DNA from: Enterococcus hirae ATCC 9790
Lineage (GTDB): Bacteria > Bacillota > Bacilli > Lactobacillales > Enterococcaceae
Direction of reading: 5' to 3'
Length of the DNA stretch: 64,000 bases
Assembly (NCBI RefSeq): GCF_000271405.2
Contig: NC_018081.1
Span: forward strand, 1,911,733-1,975,732
In this document: in pieces, positions 41,286 to 52,016 of the stretch
How positions within the stretch are numbered: position 1 is the first letter of the stretch
How the letters are laid out: every line of letters starts with the position of its first letter
Made by a program: the position numbers and the translations under genes
Notes under the pieces: generated by a model
Database searches by the model: none
What the model was told of the DNA's origin: nothing
What the model saw: the letters and a program-made list of their open reading frames with translations, nothing else

Positions 41286-42250
41286 TGGACAAAAAAATTA
41301 TTGGGATTGATTTAGGTGGAACAACAGCAAAATTTGCAATTCTAACACCAGAAGGAGAGATTCAACAAAAATGGAGCATCGATACCAATATATTGGATGA
41401 CGGTAAACATATTATTCCGGAAATTATCGAGTCAGTAAATCATCGTATCAAATTATATAACATGAATGCTGAAAATTTCATCGGAATCGGTATGGGAACA
41501 CCAGGAAGTGTCGATAGTGAAGCAGGTACAGTGATCGGAGCCTACAATTTAAATTGGACTGAACTTCAATACGTAAAAAAACAAATTGAAGAAGGAACTG
41601 GAATCAAATTTGCTATTGATAACGATGCGAACGTTGCTGCTTTAGGTGAGCGCTGGAAAGGTGCAGGGGAAAATGATCCTGACGTTATTTTTGTTACCTT
41701 AGGAACGGGTGTCGGTGGCGGAATCGTTGCTGCTGGGAACTTGATCCACGGCGTTGCTGGTGCAGGTGGCGAGATTGGACACATTACAGTGGACCCAGAA
41801 GGTTTTGAATGTACATGCGGTAAAAGAGGGTGCTTAGAAACAGTTTCAAGTGCAACAGGTGTAGTTCGCTTAGCACGTTTCTTAGCAGAAGAGTATGCCG
41901 GAGATTCAAAATTAAAAGCAATGCTTGACAATGGAGAAGAAGTAACAAGTAAAGATATTTTTGAAATGGCACAAGCAGACGATCCATTTGGTCTGATGGT
42001 CGTTGATCGTGTTTGTTTCTACTTAGGATTAGCTTGCGGTAATCTAGGGAACACTATGAACCCATCAAGTATTGTTTTAGGCGGCGGAGTATCTGCTGCC
42101 GGGGAATTTTTACGTAGTCGTGTTGAAAAATATTTCAACCAATTTACGTTCCCTCAAGTACAACAATCAACAAAAATCAAATTAGCAGAATTAGGAAATG
42201 AAGCTGGCGTGATCGGTGCTGCTTCATTAGCCTTGAAATTTGCGGAATAA
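41285..42250 (+). CDS. glcK: ROK family glucokinase
   Basis: 321 residues from ATG 41285. The phosphate loop IGIDLGGTTAKFAI, catalytic DNDANVAALGE, GTGVGGGIV, the ROK zinc site HITVDPEGFECTCGKRGCLE (CxCGxxGCxE with upstream His) and PSSIVLGGGVSAAGE are intact. It phosphorylates glucose with ATP in the cytoplasm. The gene is coupled to yqgQ and followed by the rhodanese-like gene. Confidence 0.95.
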   Translation: MDKKIIGIDLGGTTAKFAILTPEGEIQQKWSIDTNILDDGKHIIPEIIESVNHRIKLYNMNAENFIGIGMGTPGSVDSEAGTVIGAYNLNWTELQYVKKQIEEGTGIKFAIDNDANVAALGERWKGAGENDPDVIFVTLGTGVGGGIVAAGNLIHGVAGAGGEIGHITVDPEGFECTCGKRGCLETVSSATGVVRLARFLAEEYAGDSKLKAMLDNGEEVTSKDIFEMAQADDPFGLMVVDRVCFYLGLACGNLGNTMNPSSIVLGGGVSAAGEFLRSRVEKYFNQFTFPQVQQSTKIKLAELGNEAGVIGAASLALKFAE

Positions 42251-42264
42251 CGTGGAGGAATGAC

Positions 42265-42660
42265 ATGGTTTTATGGGTAATTAACATCATTTTGCTATTG
42301 ATTATTCTTGCTATTGTGTTTTGGGAAGTTTATCTACGAGTAATGGCAAAACGTTCTGCAAAAACACTGGAAGAAGAAGAATTTCGTGATGGGATGCGTA
42401 AGGCACAAGTCATTGATGTTCGTGAAAAAGACGTGTTTGATGCAGGACATATTTTAGGGGCAAGAAATATCCCTTATACTGTTTTAAAAGATTCATTAGG
42501 ATCTATCCGAAAAGATCAACCGGTGTATATCTACGACCAAAAGAAAAGCTTAAGTATTCGTACAGCGAATAAGTTAAGAAAAGCTGGCTACCAAGATATC
42601 TATATCTTAAAAGGTGGATATGATGGCTGGTCTGGCAAGATTAAAAGTAAAAAAGTATAG
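42265..42660 (+). CDS. Membrane-anchored rhodanese-like protein, catalytic Cys absent
   Basis: 131 residues. An N-terminal membrane helix (residues 3-22) is followed by a rhodanese domain: AQVIDVREKDVFDAGHILGA, RNIPY, then PVYIYDQKKSLSIRTANKLR, and LKGGYDGWSG. The active-site loop, where Cys normally follows Y-I/C-Y, reads D-Q-K-K-S, so sulfurtransferase activity is unlikely. Its place after glucokinase is conserved in related Firmicutes. The terminator is at 42711. Confidence 0.88.
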   Translation: MVLWVINIILLLIILAIVFWEVYLRVMAKRSAKTLEEEEFRDGMRKAQVIDVREKDVFDAGHILGARNIPYTVLKDSLGSIRKDQPVYIYDQKKSLSIRTANKLRKAGYQDIYILKGGYDGWSGKIKSKKV

Positions 42661-42710
42661 AACGTCATGACGTCAAATTATCGGTCAATCCTGATGAGTC
42701 GTGTAAAGTC

Positions 42711-42752
42711 AAATCTGGGTCAGAATGAACCTCATTCTGTCTCAGATTTTTT
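42711..42752 (+). terminator. Terminator of the rhomboid-glucokinase operon
   Basis: AATCTG-G-CAGAATGA pairs with TCATTCTG-C-CAGATT, followed by TTTTTT. The 42753-43098 stretch after it shows no gene. Confidence 0.8.
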
Positions 42753-43098
42753 GTTATTTCATTTGGAAGGAAAATGGGGCTGAAGAATCAACTTTGATTC
42801 TGTAGTAACCACCAGAAGTTAGATTTTGGTCTTACTTTTTGGGATTGATACATTCATCAGTTCCACAAATGACAGAGCCAATTTATCAGAAGTTTTTGTA
42901 TATAAAGTAACAGATACTTTTTAGAAAATTGCATGACTGATTATTCGATTAGGCAACGGGAATAAAAAGAATTCATTAGATCGCACAAGATAAAATACTA
43001 AATTTTATTCTTTCCAGAAATAAAAGTTCTATCTCCATTGCGTACGTCATGTATGATGATGATTCAATGATAAATCAAACAATGGGGGAGAAAAGGCA

Positions 43099-43820
43099 AT
43101 GCCAGAAATATCTAATGAAACTTTCACTGAGCAACAACCTGCAGGAATAGTAAAAAAAGAAGAAATAACAGAAAAAGAAAAAAGGAACTTGATAAACTTG
43201 TTGGAACGATTGAGGTTTCACTAGCTGGTAAATTAAAAGGAAAGACATATGAGGAGATCGTTGAATCGGTTGTGTCTAAGATTATAAATAAGAAGGTAAA
43301 GCAATCTGAACTTGGGAGAGTATTATACTCACTAGATCTTTCTGCCCAATTATATCAGCAGGTCGTAAAGGACTATAACATAAAACGCTTAATCAACCAT
43401 GATGGTCCAAGCCAAAGTAAAGTCTCTATAACCAATTCTGTGGTTATAGAAAATATAGAAAGCGCAATAGATTCTCCACAAATAATAATAGAAGATCAAT
43501 TGGTCGAACAAAAAGATAGTTCAAAACCAGAAAACATTCAAGAACAAAAAACAAGTAAGTTGACCACAGAAAAGCTAACGTTTAGGAAAAGGATTAAGAA
43601 GTGGGGTCAATCGTTAAACATTTTCAGAAAGAGTAACACAGATAAACAAGAGAATATAACAAATCGTCAAGGAATTGAAATGGATAAGGGGAAGGTACCT
43701 TTAAAAAAATATTTAGACGAAAACCGAGCAAAACTAATGATGATTGTCATAAGAATAACCAACGCCTATACCCTGTCCCTCTCGAAAAGGGAGATAGGAA
43801 TCACTAGCAAGTATCCATAG
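43099..43820 (+). pseudogene. Hypothetical protein, frameshifted in an A6 run
   Basis: ATG 43099 behind GGGGGAG opens with MPEISNETFTEQQPAGIVKK and stops early at 43222. One more A in the run 43178-43183 joins it to a frame reading KKELDKLVGTIEVSLAGKLK, GKTYEEIVESVVSKIINKK and a Lys-rich tail. The far C-terminal 30 codons may also be shifted: with one more A near 43728 the end reads QRLYPVPLEKGDRNH. The protein is charged and soluble with no known domain. It may be intact in the organism. Confidence 0.6.
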
Positions 43821-43957
43821 ATCGTGCAAAATTGAAACTTAGCATTTAGGGAGTACTAACAGAAATCAAGCCACGATTTTTTGCTATGACATAATCAAAG
43901 GAGAATCTAATCATTTATGCTATGATCAATGTATAAGCAATGAAAGAAGTGGAGAAA

Positions 43958-44323
43958 ATGATCAAACTGAAAAGAGTGTACAGTGCGCGCGAAAAGGGTG
44001 ATGGCTTTAGAATTTTAGTTGATCGAATATGGCCAAGAGGGATATCAAAGGAAAAAGCGCAGATTGATCTATGGTTAAAGGAGATTGCACCAAGTACTGA
44101 GTTGAGAAAATTCTTTGGACATCTTCCTGAACGTTTTCCTGTTTTTGAAGAAAAATACCTAGAAGAGTTAATGACAGATCAAGAAAAGCAATTGGCAGTC
44201 AAGCAGCTAGCTGAACTCTGTCAAAACTATCCAATCGTGACCTTAGTTTATGGTGCAAAGAATGAACAGCAAAATCAAGCCGTGGTGCTAAAAGCGTTGA
44301 TGGAAAGGAAGCTGAATCGATGA
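43958..44323 (+). CDS. DUF488 family protein
   Basis: 121 residues from ATG 43958, right after GTGGAGAAA. KRVYSAREKGDGFRILVDRI, WPRGISKEKAQIDLWLKEIA, PSTELRKFFGH and VTLVYGAKNE are the YeaO-type DUF488 pattern with conserved D-R-x-W-P-R-G. Enzymatic function is not established; these are small cytoplasmic proteins. The stop overlaps the next gene's start by 4 bases (ATGA), so the two are coupled. Confidence 0.88.
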   Translation: MIKLKRVYSAREKGDGFRILVDRIWPRGISKEKAQIDLWLKEIAPSTELRKFFGHLPERFPVFEEKYLEELMTDQEKQLAVKQLAELCQNYPIVTLVYGAKNEQQNQAVVLKALMERKLNR

Positions 44324-46137
44324 TTATTGGCATTGTTGGGGCAGGCCCCAGAGGACTAAGCATGGTAGAACGATTGATCCGAAACAATCGGGAAAACCAA
44401 CATATCCAGATCTGTTTATTCGATCCTGATGGGCCTGGTGGTCGAGTCTGGCGGCTCGATCAACCAACAGAGTTATTGATGAACTCAGTCTCTCAGCAAG
44501 TTACGCTTTTTACAGATGAAACATTAACAAGTGGCGGAGAGATTTCACCGGGGCCTAATTTATATCAATGGAGCCAAACAGAGGCGAAAAAGTATATCGA
44601 AAAGCAACAGTTTGTGAATAAAGAATTTTTTTTGGCAGAAGCCGAGCGCTTACGTGCCAATGAACCAGCTACCAGATGTTTTTATGGCTTGTACCAACAG
44701 TGGTTTTATGAACAATTAAAAAAATTAGCACCGCATTCATTCACTATCGTTCGATCCTTAGTGAAAGAGATTGATAAGATAAAGACAGGTTTTTACTTGA
44801 AAACAAACGAACAGCATTTAGTAGTAGATCAGTTAGTGATGACTACGGGACATTGGGAAAATAAAGTATCCAAAGACGAGAAAAGGTTTTATGACTATGC
44901 TGAAAAAGAGCAATTGTTCTACCAACCGCCAGCAAATCCAGCTGATGTTTCCGTAGAAACTATTCCGCCAAAAGCCACAGTGATTCTTAGAGGATTAGGT
45001 CTAAGTTTTTTTGATTATGTAGGTTTACTTACCGAGAATAGAGGAGGTAAGTTTGAAAAACAAGGAGAGAAATTGGTATATTTGCCGTCTGGACGTGAGC
45101 CGATCGTATACTGCGGGTCTAGAAAAGGGTTGCCCTATTTTCCTCGAGGAAAAAATGAAAAACGGGGAGGAGCAATGGCTGTTCCTAAATTGATCACCAA
45201 AGAAAATTTAGCAAAGCTTTATCAAAATCAACAATTAACTGGGAAACTGTTTTTCGACTTGCTAAAAAAAGATGTCGAACTTTTTTATTATAAGAAATTA
45301 ATTGAGGAAAAACATCTAGCTATTTCACCAGTATTATTTGAACAAATCTTTTTAACACGTGATCAAAGTGATTGGCAAAAACAATTTCCTGAATTACAGC
45401 CTTATCAATGGGAGTGGGATTTTTTTGAAACGCCTATCTATCATGAGAAGCACGACTTTCAAAAAGAAAGTCGAAGGTTTATTGATTATCAAATCAATGA
45501 ATCAATGAAAGGAAATTGTACTGGGGCGATTGCTTTAGCTTTTGATGCGTTAAAAGATTGGCGTGATCCTGTCCATCTGGTCATTGAATGGGGCATCTTC
45601 ACTGCCAAAGAATATAGAGAAGTATTATGGGGTTGGTTTACTAAGCTCAATGCTTTTCTCACGATCGGTCCGCCAGTTGTTCGGACAAGAGAATTAGCCG
45701 CTCTGATTGATGCGGGTATTTTCACAATCGTTTCCCCACCGCTGGAAATCAAAACAGAGGCCGGTTTCTTTATCGTAGAAAACGAGGGACAACGGATTGA
45801 AAGTCGCTACTTGATTGAAGCCCGACTCCCGCAGACTGATTTGACACAAACAAAGAACCCAGCATTAAATAGCTTGAAAAAACATCAGCTGATTCGTCCT
45901 TTTACTTATCAGGACACGACTGGCGTGTATGAAACTGGTGCAATTGATATCAAACTAAGCACCAATCAAGTCTGGAACAAACAGGGAGAGCTAGAAGAAA
46001 ATTTATATTGTTTAGGGATTCCGGTCGAAGGTGTGGATTGGTTGACAGCTACAGTCTCACGACCATATACCGATGCTTGGAATTTGAGGCAAATCGATAA
46101 AGTGGCACAGCTGATTCTTGGAAGGACAACCAATTGA
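44320..46137 (+). CDS. FAD/NAD(P)-binding protein
   Basis: 605 residues. An N-terminal dinucleotide-binding GVVGAGPRGLSMVERL-like loop (IGIVGAGPRGLSMVERLIRN) begins a FAD/NAD-binding domain. LLMNSVSQQVTLFTDE, DQLVMTTGHWENK and VILRGLGLSFFDYVGLLTEN are typical of the PF13454 group. The C-terminal half is helical and lacks a known domain. It may be an oxidoreductase of unknown substrate. It is coupled to the DUF488 gene, and a terminator follows at 46143. Confidence 0.82.
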   Translation: MIIGIVGAGPRGLSMVERLIRNNRENQHIQICLFDPDGPGGRVWRLDQPTELLMNSVSQQVTLFTDETLTSGGEISPGPNLYQWSQTEAKKYIEKQQFVNKEFFLAEAERLRANEPATRCFYGLYQQWFYEQLKKLAPHSFTIVRSLVKEIDKIKTGFYLKTNEQHLVVDQLVMTTGHWENKVSKDEKRFYDYAEKEQLFYQPPANPADVSVETIPPKATVILRGLGLSFFDYVGLLTENRGGKFEKQGEKLVYLPSGREPIVYCGSRKGLPYFPRGKNEKRGGAMAVPKLITKENLAKLYQNQQLTGKLFFDLLKKDVELFYYKKLIEEKHLAISPVLFEQIFLTRDQSDWQKQFPELQPYQWEWDFFETPIYHEKHDFQKESRRFIDYQINESMKGNCTGAIALAFDALKDWRDPVHLVIEWGIFTAKEYREVLWGWFTKLNAFLTIGPPVVRTRELAALIDAGIFTIVSPPLEIKTEAGFFIVENEGQRIESRYLIEARLPQTDLTQTKNPALNSLKKHQLIRPFTYQDTTGVYETGAIDIKLSTNQVWNKQGELEENLYCLGIPVEGVDWLTATVSRPYTDAWNLRQIDKVAQLILGRTTN

Positions 46138-46142
46138 AGCAA

Positions 46143-46206
46143 AAAACACAACCGACTCTAAAGGCTAGATCATTCATCTAACTTTTAAGATCGGTTGTGT
46201 TTTACT
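46143..46206. terminator. Terminator after the FAD protein gene
   Basis: AACACAACCGA and TCGGTTGTGTT pair around an AT-rich loop, followed by TTA. Confidence 0.7.
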
Positions 46207-46263
46207 AATTAATAATGATTCTTTGGGTTATAAAAGGGATGATTTTCTTGAATCGTTTAAAGA

Positions 46264-46431
46264 TTAGCGAGCTACACGTTTACGCATCGCTTTTTTACGA
46301 TTTTCTTCGATCATTGTTTCTTTTTCATCAATGGGATCGATTACTGTTTTTTTAACTGAAGCTACCAATCCAGCAACAGCTGCCGCTGTTGCAAGACTAC
46401 CGACTAAAATTCCAGATACAAATTTTTTCAT
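46264..46431 (-). CDS. DUF3042 family protein, 55 aa
   Basis: The start at 46431 follows GAGGTGGATTTA. MKKFVSGILVGSLATAAAVA is an N-terminal membrane helix, and TVIDPIDEKETMIEENRKKA plus MRKRVAR match the DUF3042 consensus exactly in layout. It is a membrane-anchored small protein of unknown role, conserved in lactic acid bacteria. It stands alone, divergent from galE. Confidence 0.9.
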   Translation of the reverse strand: MKKFVSGILVGSLATAAAVAGLVASVKKTVIDPIDEKETMIEENRKKAMRKRVAR

Positions 46432-46531
46432 TAAATCCACCTCGTTTATTAGTTGTTGCTTCTATTATGTAACAAATTGAAAAAAAAGGCTAGTCTGACG
46501 TCTATTTATTGGAAACCTTTACAAATTCCCC

Positions 46532-46573
46532 TTGAAAATATTTACTAAATGTTTTATTATAAATTTACTAAAT
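46532..46573 (+). promoter_or_regulatory. Promoter and candidate GalR operators of the gal operon
   Basis: TTGAAA (46532-46537) and TATTAT (46555-46560) are spaced by 17 bp. The 10-bp direct repeat TTTACTAAAT occurs at 46541-46550 (in the spacer) and 46564-46573 (just after the -10), where a LacI-type regulator such as the galR product could block RNA polymerase. Confidence 0.6.
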
Positions 46574-46664
46574 AAATAGCAAAGGCAACAGAAACAAAAG
46601 GGTCATAGTTTCAAACGATTCAAAACGTACTTTTTGCTGCTTTTGTAAAAAAAGGAGTGTTTTC

Positions 46665-47654
46665 ATGGCAATCTTGGTATTGGGTGGCGCAGGTTATATC
46701 GGTTCACATGCTGTTGATCGGTTGATCAATCAAAACTATCAAGTGGTAGTAGTGGATAATTTATTAACGGGGCATCAAGCAGCAATTCATCCTAAAGCAC
46801 AATTTTATAAAGGTGACATTCGGGATAAATCTTTTTTACAGTCTGTTTTTGAAAAAGAAACGATCGAAGGAGTCCTTCATTTTGCAGCTAGTTCATTAGT
46901 GGGAGAGTCTGTTGAGAAACCATTGAAGTATTTTAATAACAATGTCTATGGTATGCAAATATTGTTAGAAGTGATGCATGAATATCATGTGAAGAATATT
47001 GTCTTTTCATCTACAGCAGCCACTTATGGTGAACCTACAGAATCACCAATTACCGAAGCAACTCCTACGAATCCAAAAAATCCGTACGGTGAAAGCAAAT
47101 TGATGATGGAAAAAATGATGAAATGGTGTGACCAAGCCTATGGCATGCGATATGTAGCATTGCGTTATTTCAATGTAGCAGGTGCAAAAGCAGATGCATC
47201 GATTGGGGAAGATCACACACCAGAAACGCATTTAGTTCCTATTATTCTCCAAGTAGCTCTAGGTCAACGTGATTCTTTGGCGATTTACGGTGATGATTAC
47301 GATACACCCGATGGAACATGCATCCGAGATTATGTTCAAGTGGAAGATTTGGCTGATGCCCATATCTTAGCTTTAGAATATTTAAGAGCGGGGAATGAAA
47401 GTAACTTCTTTAATCTAGGGAGCAATCAAGGCTACTCCGTCAAAGAAATGCTTGAAGCGGCTAGAGAAGTAACAAATCGAGAAATTCCAGCTAAGGTGGC
47501 ACCACGTAGAGCCGGAGATCCAAGCCGGTTGGTCGCTTCCAGTGCTAAAGCTGAAGAAATCTTAGGTTGGCGACCAGCTTACACAGATGTAAAAGAAATC
47601 ATTAAAACAGCCTGGGATTGGCATGTGAGTCATCCCCATGGTTATGAGGAGTAG
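46665..47654 (+). CDS. galE: UDP-glucose 4-epimerase
   Basis: 329 residues. [12 protein letters not shown] is the NAD loop, [10 protein letters not shown] carries the catalytic Ser/Thr, and [12 protein letters not shown] the YxxxK pair. [11 protein letters not shown] and [13 protein letters not shown] are the substrate-binding end. It interconverts UDP-glucose and UDP-galactose. It is first in the gal operon here; galT starts 7 bases after its stop. The terminal part of the reading frame overlaps galT's upstream frame but not its chosen start. Confidence 0.95.
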   Translation: MAILVLGGAGYIGSHAVDRLINQNYQVVVVDNLLTGHQAAIHPKAQFYKGDIRDKSFLQSVFEKETIEGVLHFAASSLVGESVEKPLKYFNNNVYGMQILLEVMHEYHVKNIVFSSTAATYGEPTESPITEATPTNPKNPYGESKLMMEKMMKWCDQAYGMRYVALRYFNVAGAKADASIGEDHTPETHLVPIILQVALGQRDSLAIYGDDYDTPDGTCIRDYVQVEDLADAHILALEYLRAGNESNFFNLGSNQGYSVKEMLEAAREVTNREIPAKVAPRRAGDPSRLVASSAKAEEILGWRPAYTDVKEIIKTAWDWHVSHPHGYEE

Positions 47655-47661
47655 AGAGAAG

Positions 47662-49146
47662 ATGACAATCAGTCAAACGATTTGTGATTTTACGACACTA
47701 GCAATTGAAGCTGGTGGCTGGATGGAAATGGATCGAATTTATTTACAAAATCGAATTTTGGGAATGATCGGCGAAGAGGCTTTGGAAAACACTGAAGTGC
47801 GCCCTGTTTCAGAAGAATCGGTGGTGTTACTTGATCGGTTAGTCGAACAAGCCAAAAAAAATGAAGTGGTTACTGATTTACCAGCTGAAATCGAAATCTT
47901 TGAAGCACAATTAATGGATTTTTTAACACCACCACCATCAGTAGTCAATGCGTTTTTTGCACAACATTACGCAACAAATCCAGAAGAAGCAACAGACTAC
48001 TTTTATCAATTGAGTAAAAGAAATGATTATATCAAAACCAGAGCGATTGCGAAAAATATCAGGTATACGTATCCTTCAGAATATGGCGAATTAGAGATTA
48101 CGATCAACTTATCCAAACCTGAAAAAGATCCTAAGCAAATTGCTGCCGAAAAACATGCCAAAAAAGTTGATTATCCTGAGTGTATGCTTTGTATGAACAA
48201 TGAAGGCTATAAAGGACGTTTAAATTATCCAGCTCGCACCAATCATCGAATCATCAGAATGAATCTTGATGGGGAAAGTTGGGGATTTCAGTATTCTCCA
48301 TATGCTTATTATAATGAACATTCGATCATCTTGTCAGAAGAGCATCGTCCTATGAAGCTTACGAAAGAAACATTTTCACGTTTATTAAAAATCACAGAGG
48401 TTTTACCACACTACTTTGTTGGTTCAAATGCAGATCTGCCAATTGTTGGAGGATCGATTCTGTCACATGATCATTACCAAGCAGGGCGCCATGAATTTCC
48501 AATGGCTAAAGCTCCAATCGAACGATTAATCAAATTATCGGATTATCCTCAAGTAATCGCAGGTGTTGTCAAATGGCCAATGTCTGTCATTCGTCTGCAA
48601 GCGACGGGGAAAGAAATCCTAGTGGAAGCTGCTAATAGTATTTTAGAAAAATGGCAACAATATTCAGATCCCGCGGTAGCAGTGACGGCATTTTCTAAAG
48701 ATGGTACGCCCCATCATACGATTACACCAATTGCTAGAAAACGCGAAAATTATTTTGAACTCGATTTAGTGTTACGAGATAACAATGTCTCTGACGAACA
48801 TCCAGAAGGGATTTTCCATCCTCACCGAGATATTCAGCATATTAAAAAAGAAAATATCGGTTTGATCGAAGTCATGGGATTAGCTGTTTTACCACCTCGT
48901 TTAAAATCAGAAATGGCAGAAGTAGAAAAGTATTTGCTTGGACAAGAAAATAAGATAGCTGAGTATCACATGGAATGGGCGAAGGGCTTGAAAGCCGACC
49001 ATCCAAATGTGACAACTGAAACAGTAACAGAGATCGTTCAGCAAGCTATTGGTAAAGTTTTTGCTCGTGTGTTGGAAGATTCAGGGGTCTTCAAACGCGA
49101 TACAAAAGGTCAAGAAGCTTTCCAACGCTTTACTGCAACGCTTTAA
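47662..49146 (+). CDS. galT: UTP-hexose-1-phosphate uridylyltransferase, class II
   Basis: 494 residues from ATG 47662, 10 bases after GAGGAG. Class II (Firmicute) GalT shows PECMLCMNNEGYKGRLNYPA, the SWGFQYSPYAYYNEHSIILS segment, HDHYQAGRHEFPM with the catalytic His region and TPHHTITPIARKR. It transfers UMP between glucose and galactose 1-phosphates in the Leloir pathway. Galactokinase (galK) and aldose epimerase (galM) are not in this operon or window, so the kinase must come from elsewhere. Confidence 0.95.
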   Translation: MTISQTICDFTTLAIEAGGWMEMDRIYLQNRILGMIGEEALENTEVRPVSEESVVLLDRLVEQAKKNEVVTDLPAEIEIFEAQLMDFLTPPPSVVNAFFAQHYATNPEEATDYFYQLSKRNDYIKTRAIAKNIRYTYPSEYGELEITINLSKPEKDPKQIAAEKHAKKVDYPECMLCMNNEGYKGRLNYPARTNHRIIRMNLDGESWGFQYSPYAYYNEHSIILSEEHRPMKLTKETFSRLLKITEVLPHYFVGSNADLPIVGGSILSHDHYQAGRHEFPMAKAPIERLIKLSDYPQVIAGVVKWPMSVIRLQATGKEILVEAANSILEKWQQYSDPAVAVTAFSKDGTPHHTITPIARKRENYFELDLVLRDNNVSDEHPEGIFHPHRDIQHIKKENIGLIEVMGLAVLPPRLKSEMAEVEKYLLGQENKIAEYHMEWAKGLKADHPNVTTETVTEIVQQAIGKVFARVLEDSGVFKRDTKGQEAFQRFTATL

Positions 49147-49172
49147 GAAGAATGCCCGAGTGGAATAGATAG

Positions 49173-50165
<993 letters not shown>

Positions 50166-50180
50166 AGAACAAATCAAGAG

Positions 50181-50208
50181 AAAGTTGCGAATGATTGCAA
50201 CTTTTTTC
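50181..50208 (+). terminator. Terminator of the gal operon
   Basis: AAAGTTGC and GCAACTTT pair, followed by TTTTTCTTTTTT. Confidence 0.85.
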
Positions 50209-50294
50209 TTTTTTCTGAAATGAATTGTCTTTTTCTTAGCAAGAAGTATGCTACAATATAAAACGATAGAAGTTAGTAGAAAGGATGCATCAAA

Positions 50295-51017
50295 ATGATT
50301 ACATTAGGGATAGACACCGCTAATCAAACTTTAGCGATCGGCGTGATTGAAGATGATATTGTCTTAGGGCAAATCCAAATCAATAAACAGAAAAATCATA
50401 GCGTTAGTTTGATGCCGGCTATCGATCAATTATTCTCAGCACTCGGATTAGCACCAACCGCTATCGATCGAATTGCTGTTTCCGATGGACCAGGTTCATA
50501 CACCGGTCTAAGAATCGGTGTAACTACTGCAAAAACACTTGCATATACATTGGGTAAAGAACTTGTGGGGATTTCAAGTTTACAAGCAATTGCTGCTAAT
50601 TGCCGGAACGTAAATGGATTGATCGTGCCTTTATTTGATGCAAGAAGAAAAAATGTTTATGCTGGTGTGTACCGAAGACAAAATGGAAAATTAGAAACAG
50701 TTCTTGAAGATGTACATATTTCAATTGAAGAACTGCTTAAGCAACTGTCTCAGTTCGATGAACCTATCTTATTTGTCGGAACAGATACGCAAAAATTTAC
50801 GAATGAAATAAAGGAAGTATTACATGAAGCAGAAATAAATAAGGTGCTTGAATGGGATCTTCCTAATGGCTGTACGATTGCAACATTAGGGGCCAATCGT
50901 GAACCAGTAAGAGATTTAACCAATTTTGTACCACGTTATTTGAAAAAAGTAGAAGCAGAGGAAAAGTGGTTGGAAACCCACACTCCTGGAGACGAAAGAT
51001 ATGTTGAAAAAATTTAA
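50295..51017 (+). CDS. tsaB: tRNA threonylcarbamoyladenosine biosynthesis protein TsaB
   Basis: 240 residues. ITLGIDTANQTLAIGVIEDD is the ASKHA start, then AVSDGPGSYTGLRIGVTTAK, the diagnostic TsaB motif, and LVPLFDARRKNVYAGVY. It is a paralogue and partner of TsaD in making t6A37 in tRNAs reading ANN codons. It overlaps the acetyltransferase gene by 17 bp, and rimI and tsaD follow, the usual Firmicute order. The ribosome site is AAAGGATG. Confidence 0.95.
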   Translation: MITLGIDTANQTLAIGVIEDDIVLGQIQINKQKNHSVSLMPAIDQLFSALGLAPTAIDRIAVSDGPGSYTGLRIGVTTAKTLAYTLGKELVGISSLQAIAANCRNVNGLIVPLFDARRKNVYAGVYRRQNGKLETVLEDVHISIEELLKQLSQFDEPILFVGTDTQKFTNEIKEVLHEAEINKVLEWDLPNGCTIATLGANREPVRDLTNFVPRYLKKVEAEEKWLETHTPGDERYVEKI

Positions 51018-51539
51018 AGCATATGCTAGAAGTTTATTCTATGAAAAAAAAGAATTTGCTACTAAGATAATTGAAAATCAAGGGAAAAGCTATCGAATAA
51101 AAGAGCTGATACCTCGAGATATCAAAGATTTATTATCGATTGAACGCCAGGTATACAATGGCGAATTACCATGGACAAAAAGTGCCTTCCTTTCTGAATT
51201 AAATTCACCTTTTCAAAATTTATATTTAGGAATACTAGACGGTGAACAGTTAATTGGATTTATAGGTGCGAGAATTTTTGGCTTGGATTGCCATATTACA
51301 AATATTGCGGTTATTCCTGTGTACCAACGAAGAAATATCGGTACATTGTTAATTGACGAAATTGAAAAATTTGCTATAATGAATCGCTGTGACACACTCT
51401 CTTTAGAGGTGAGAATGAGTAATCAAGATGCCCAAAGACTCTATCGGAAATTAGGATTTCAATCGAACAAAGTAAAAAAGGGTATTATACCCAAACAAAT
51501 GAAGATGGATTAGAAATGATCAAATATTTAGAAAAATGA
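51001..51539 (+). pseudogene. RimI-type GNAT acetyltransferase, C-terminus frameshifted in an A6 run
   Basis: The frame begins at ATG 51001 and stops at 51513 after KVKKGIIPKQMKMD. One more A in the run 51474-51479 gives KVKKGYYTQTNEDGLEMIKY to 51539, matching the normal RimI ending (Y-Y-x-x-x-x-E-D-x-x-x-M). The GNAT core is intact: FIGARIFGLDCHITNIAVIP, then YQRRNIGTLLIDEIEK with the acetyl-CoA loop Q/R-x-x-G-x-G/I. The N-terminal part carries an extra basic segment. This is likely an intact gene misread by one base. Confidence 0.85.
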
Positions 51540-51548
51540 GAGGTACAA

Positions 51549-52016
51549 TTGATTTATACTAAGAGTGACTTTGAAGATGAACAGTTAGCGTCTTGTTTAT
51601 GGGCGCTTTGTGAGGAAGCATATGAACATGGTTCTCCTTGGACCAAAGACCAATTTTTAATGGATATCCAACAACCACATACGCAATATTACTTATTGGT
51701 GGAAAATTCGCTACTCCAAGGATTCATTGGCTATTCGAAAGTTATCGATGAAACGGAGATCACGAATATTGCTGTGGCAAAAAAACTGCAAAAAAAAGGG
51801 TATGCACGTCAGTTATTACGCTTTTTATTAGACCGAGAAAAACAAGCAGGAACATATAATGTTTATTTAGAAGTACGAACGTCTAACCTAGCAGCTCGTC
51901 ATCTTTACCAATCAGAGAAATTTAGAGAACTAGGGAAACGAAAATCTTATTATCATGATCCAGTAGAAGATGCGATCATTATGAGTACAAAGTTAAAAAC
52001 GGAGACGATGAAATGA
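51549..52016 (+). CDS. rimI: Ribosomal protein S18-alanine N-acetyltransferase
   Basis: 155 residues from TTG 51549 behind [29 protein letters not shown] is the acetyl-CoA binding segment, then [18 protein letters not shown] and [18 protein letters not shown], the full RimI ending. It acetylates the N-terminus of S18 (and possibly other proteins). The stop overlaps the tsaD start by 4 bases. A second, closely related GNAT gene lies directly upstream. Confidence 0.9.
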   Translation: MIYTKSDFEDEQLASCLWALCEEAYEHGSPWTKDQFLMDIQQPHTQYYLLVENSLLQGFIGYSKVIDETEITNIAVAKKLQKKGYARQLLRFLLDREKQAGTYNVYLEVRTSNLAARHLYQSEKFRELGKRKSYYHDPVEDAIIMSTKLKTETMK

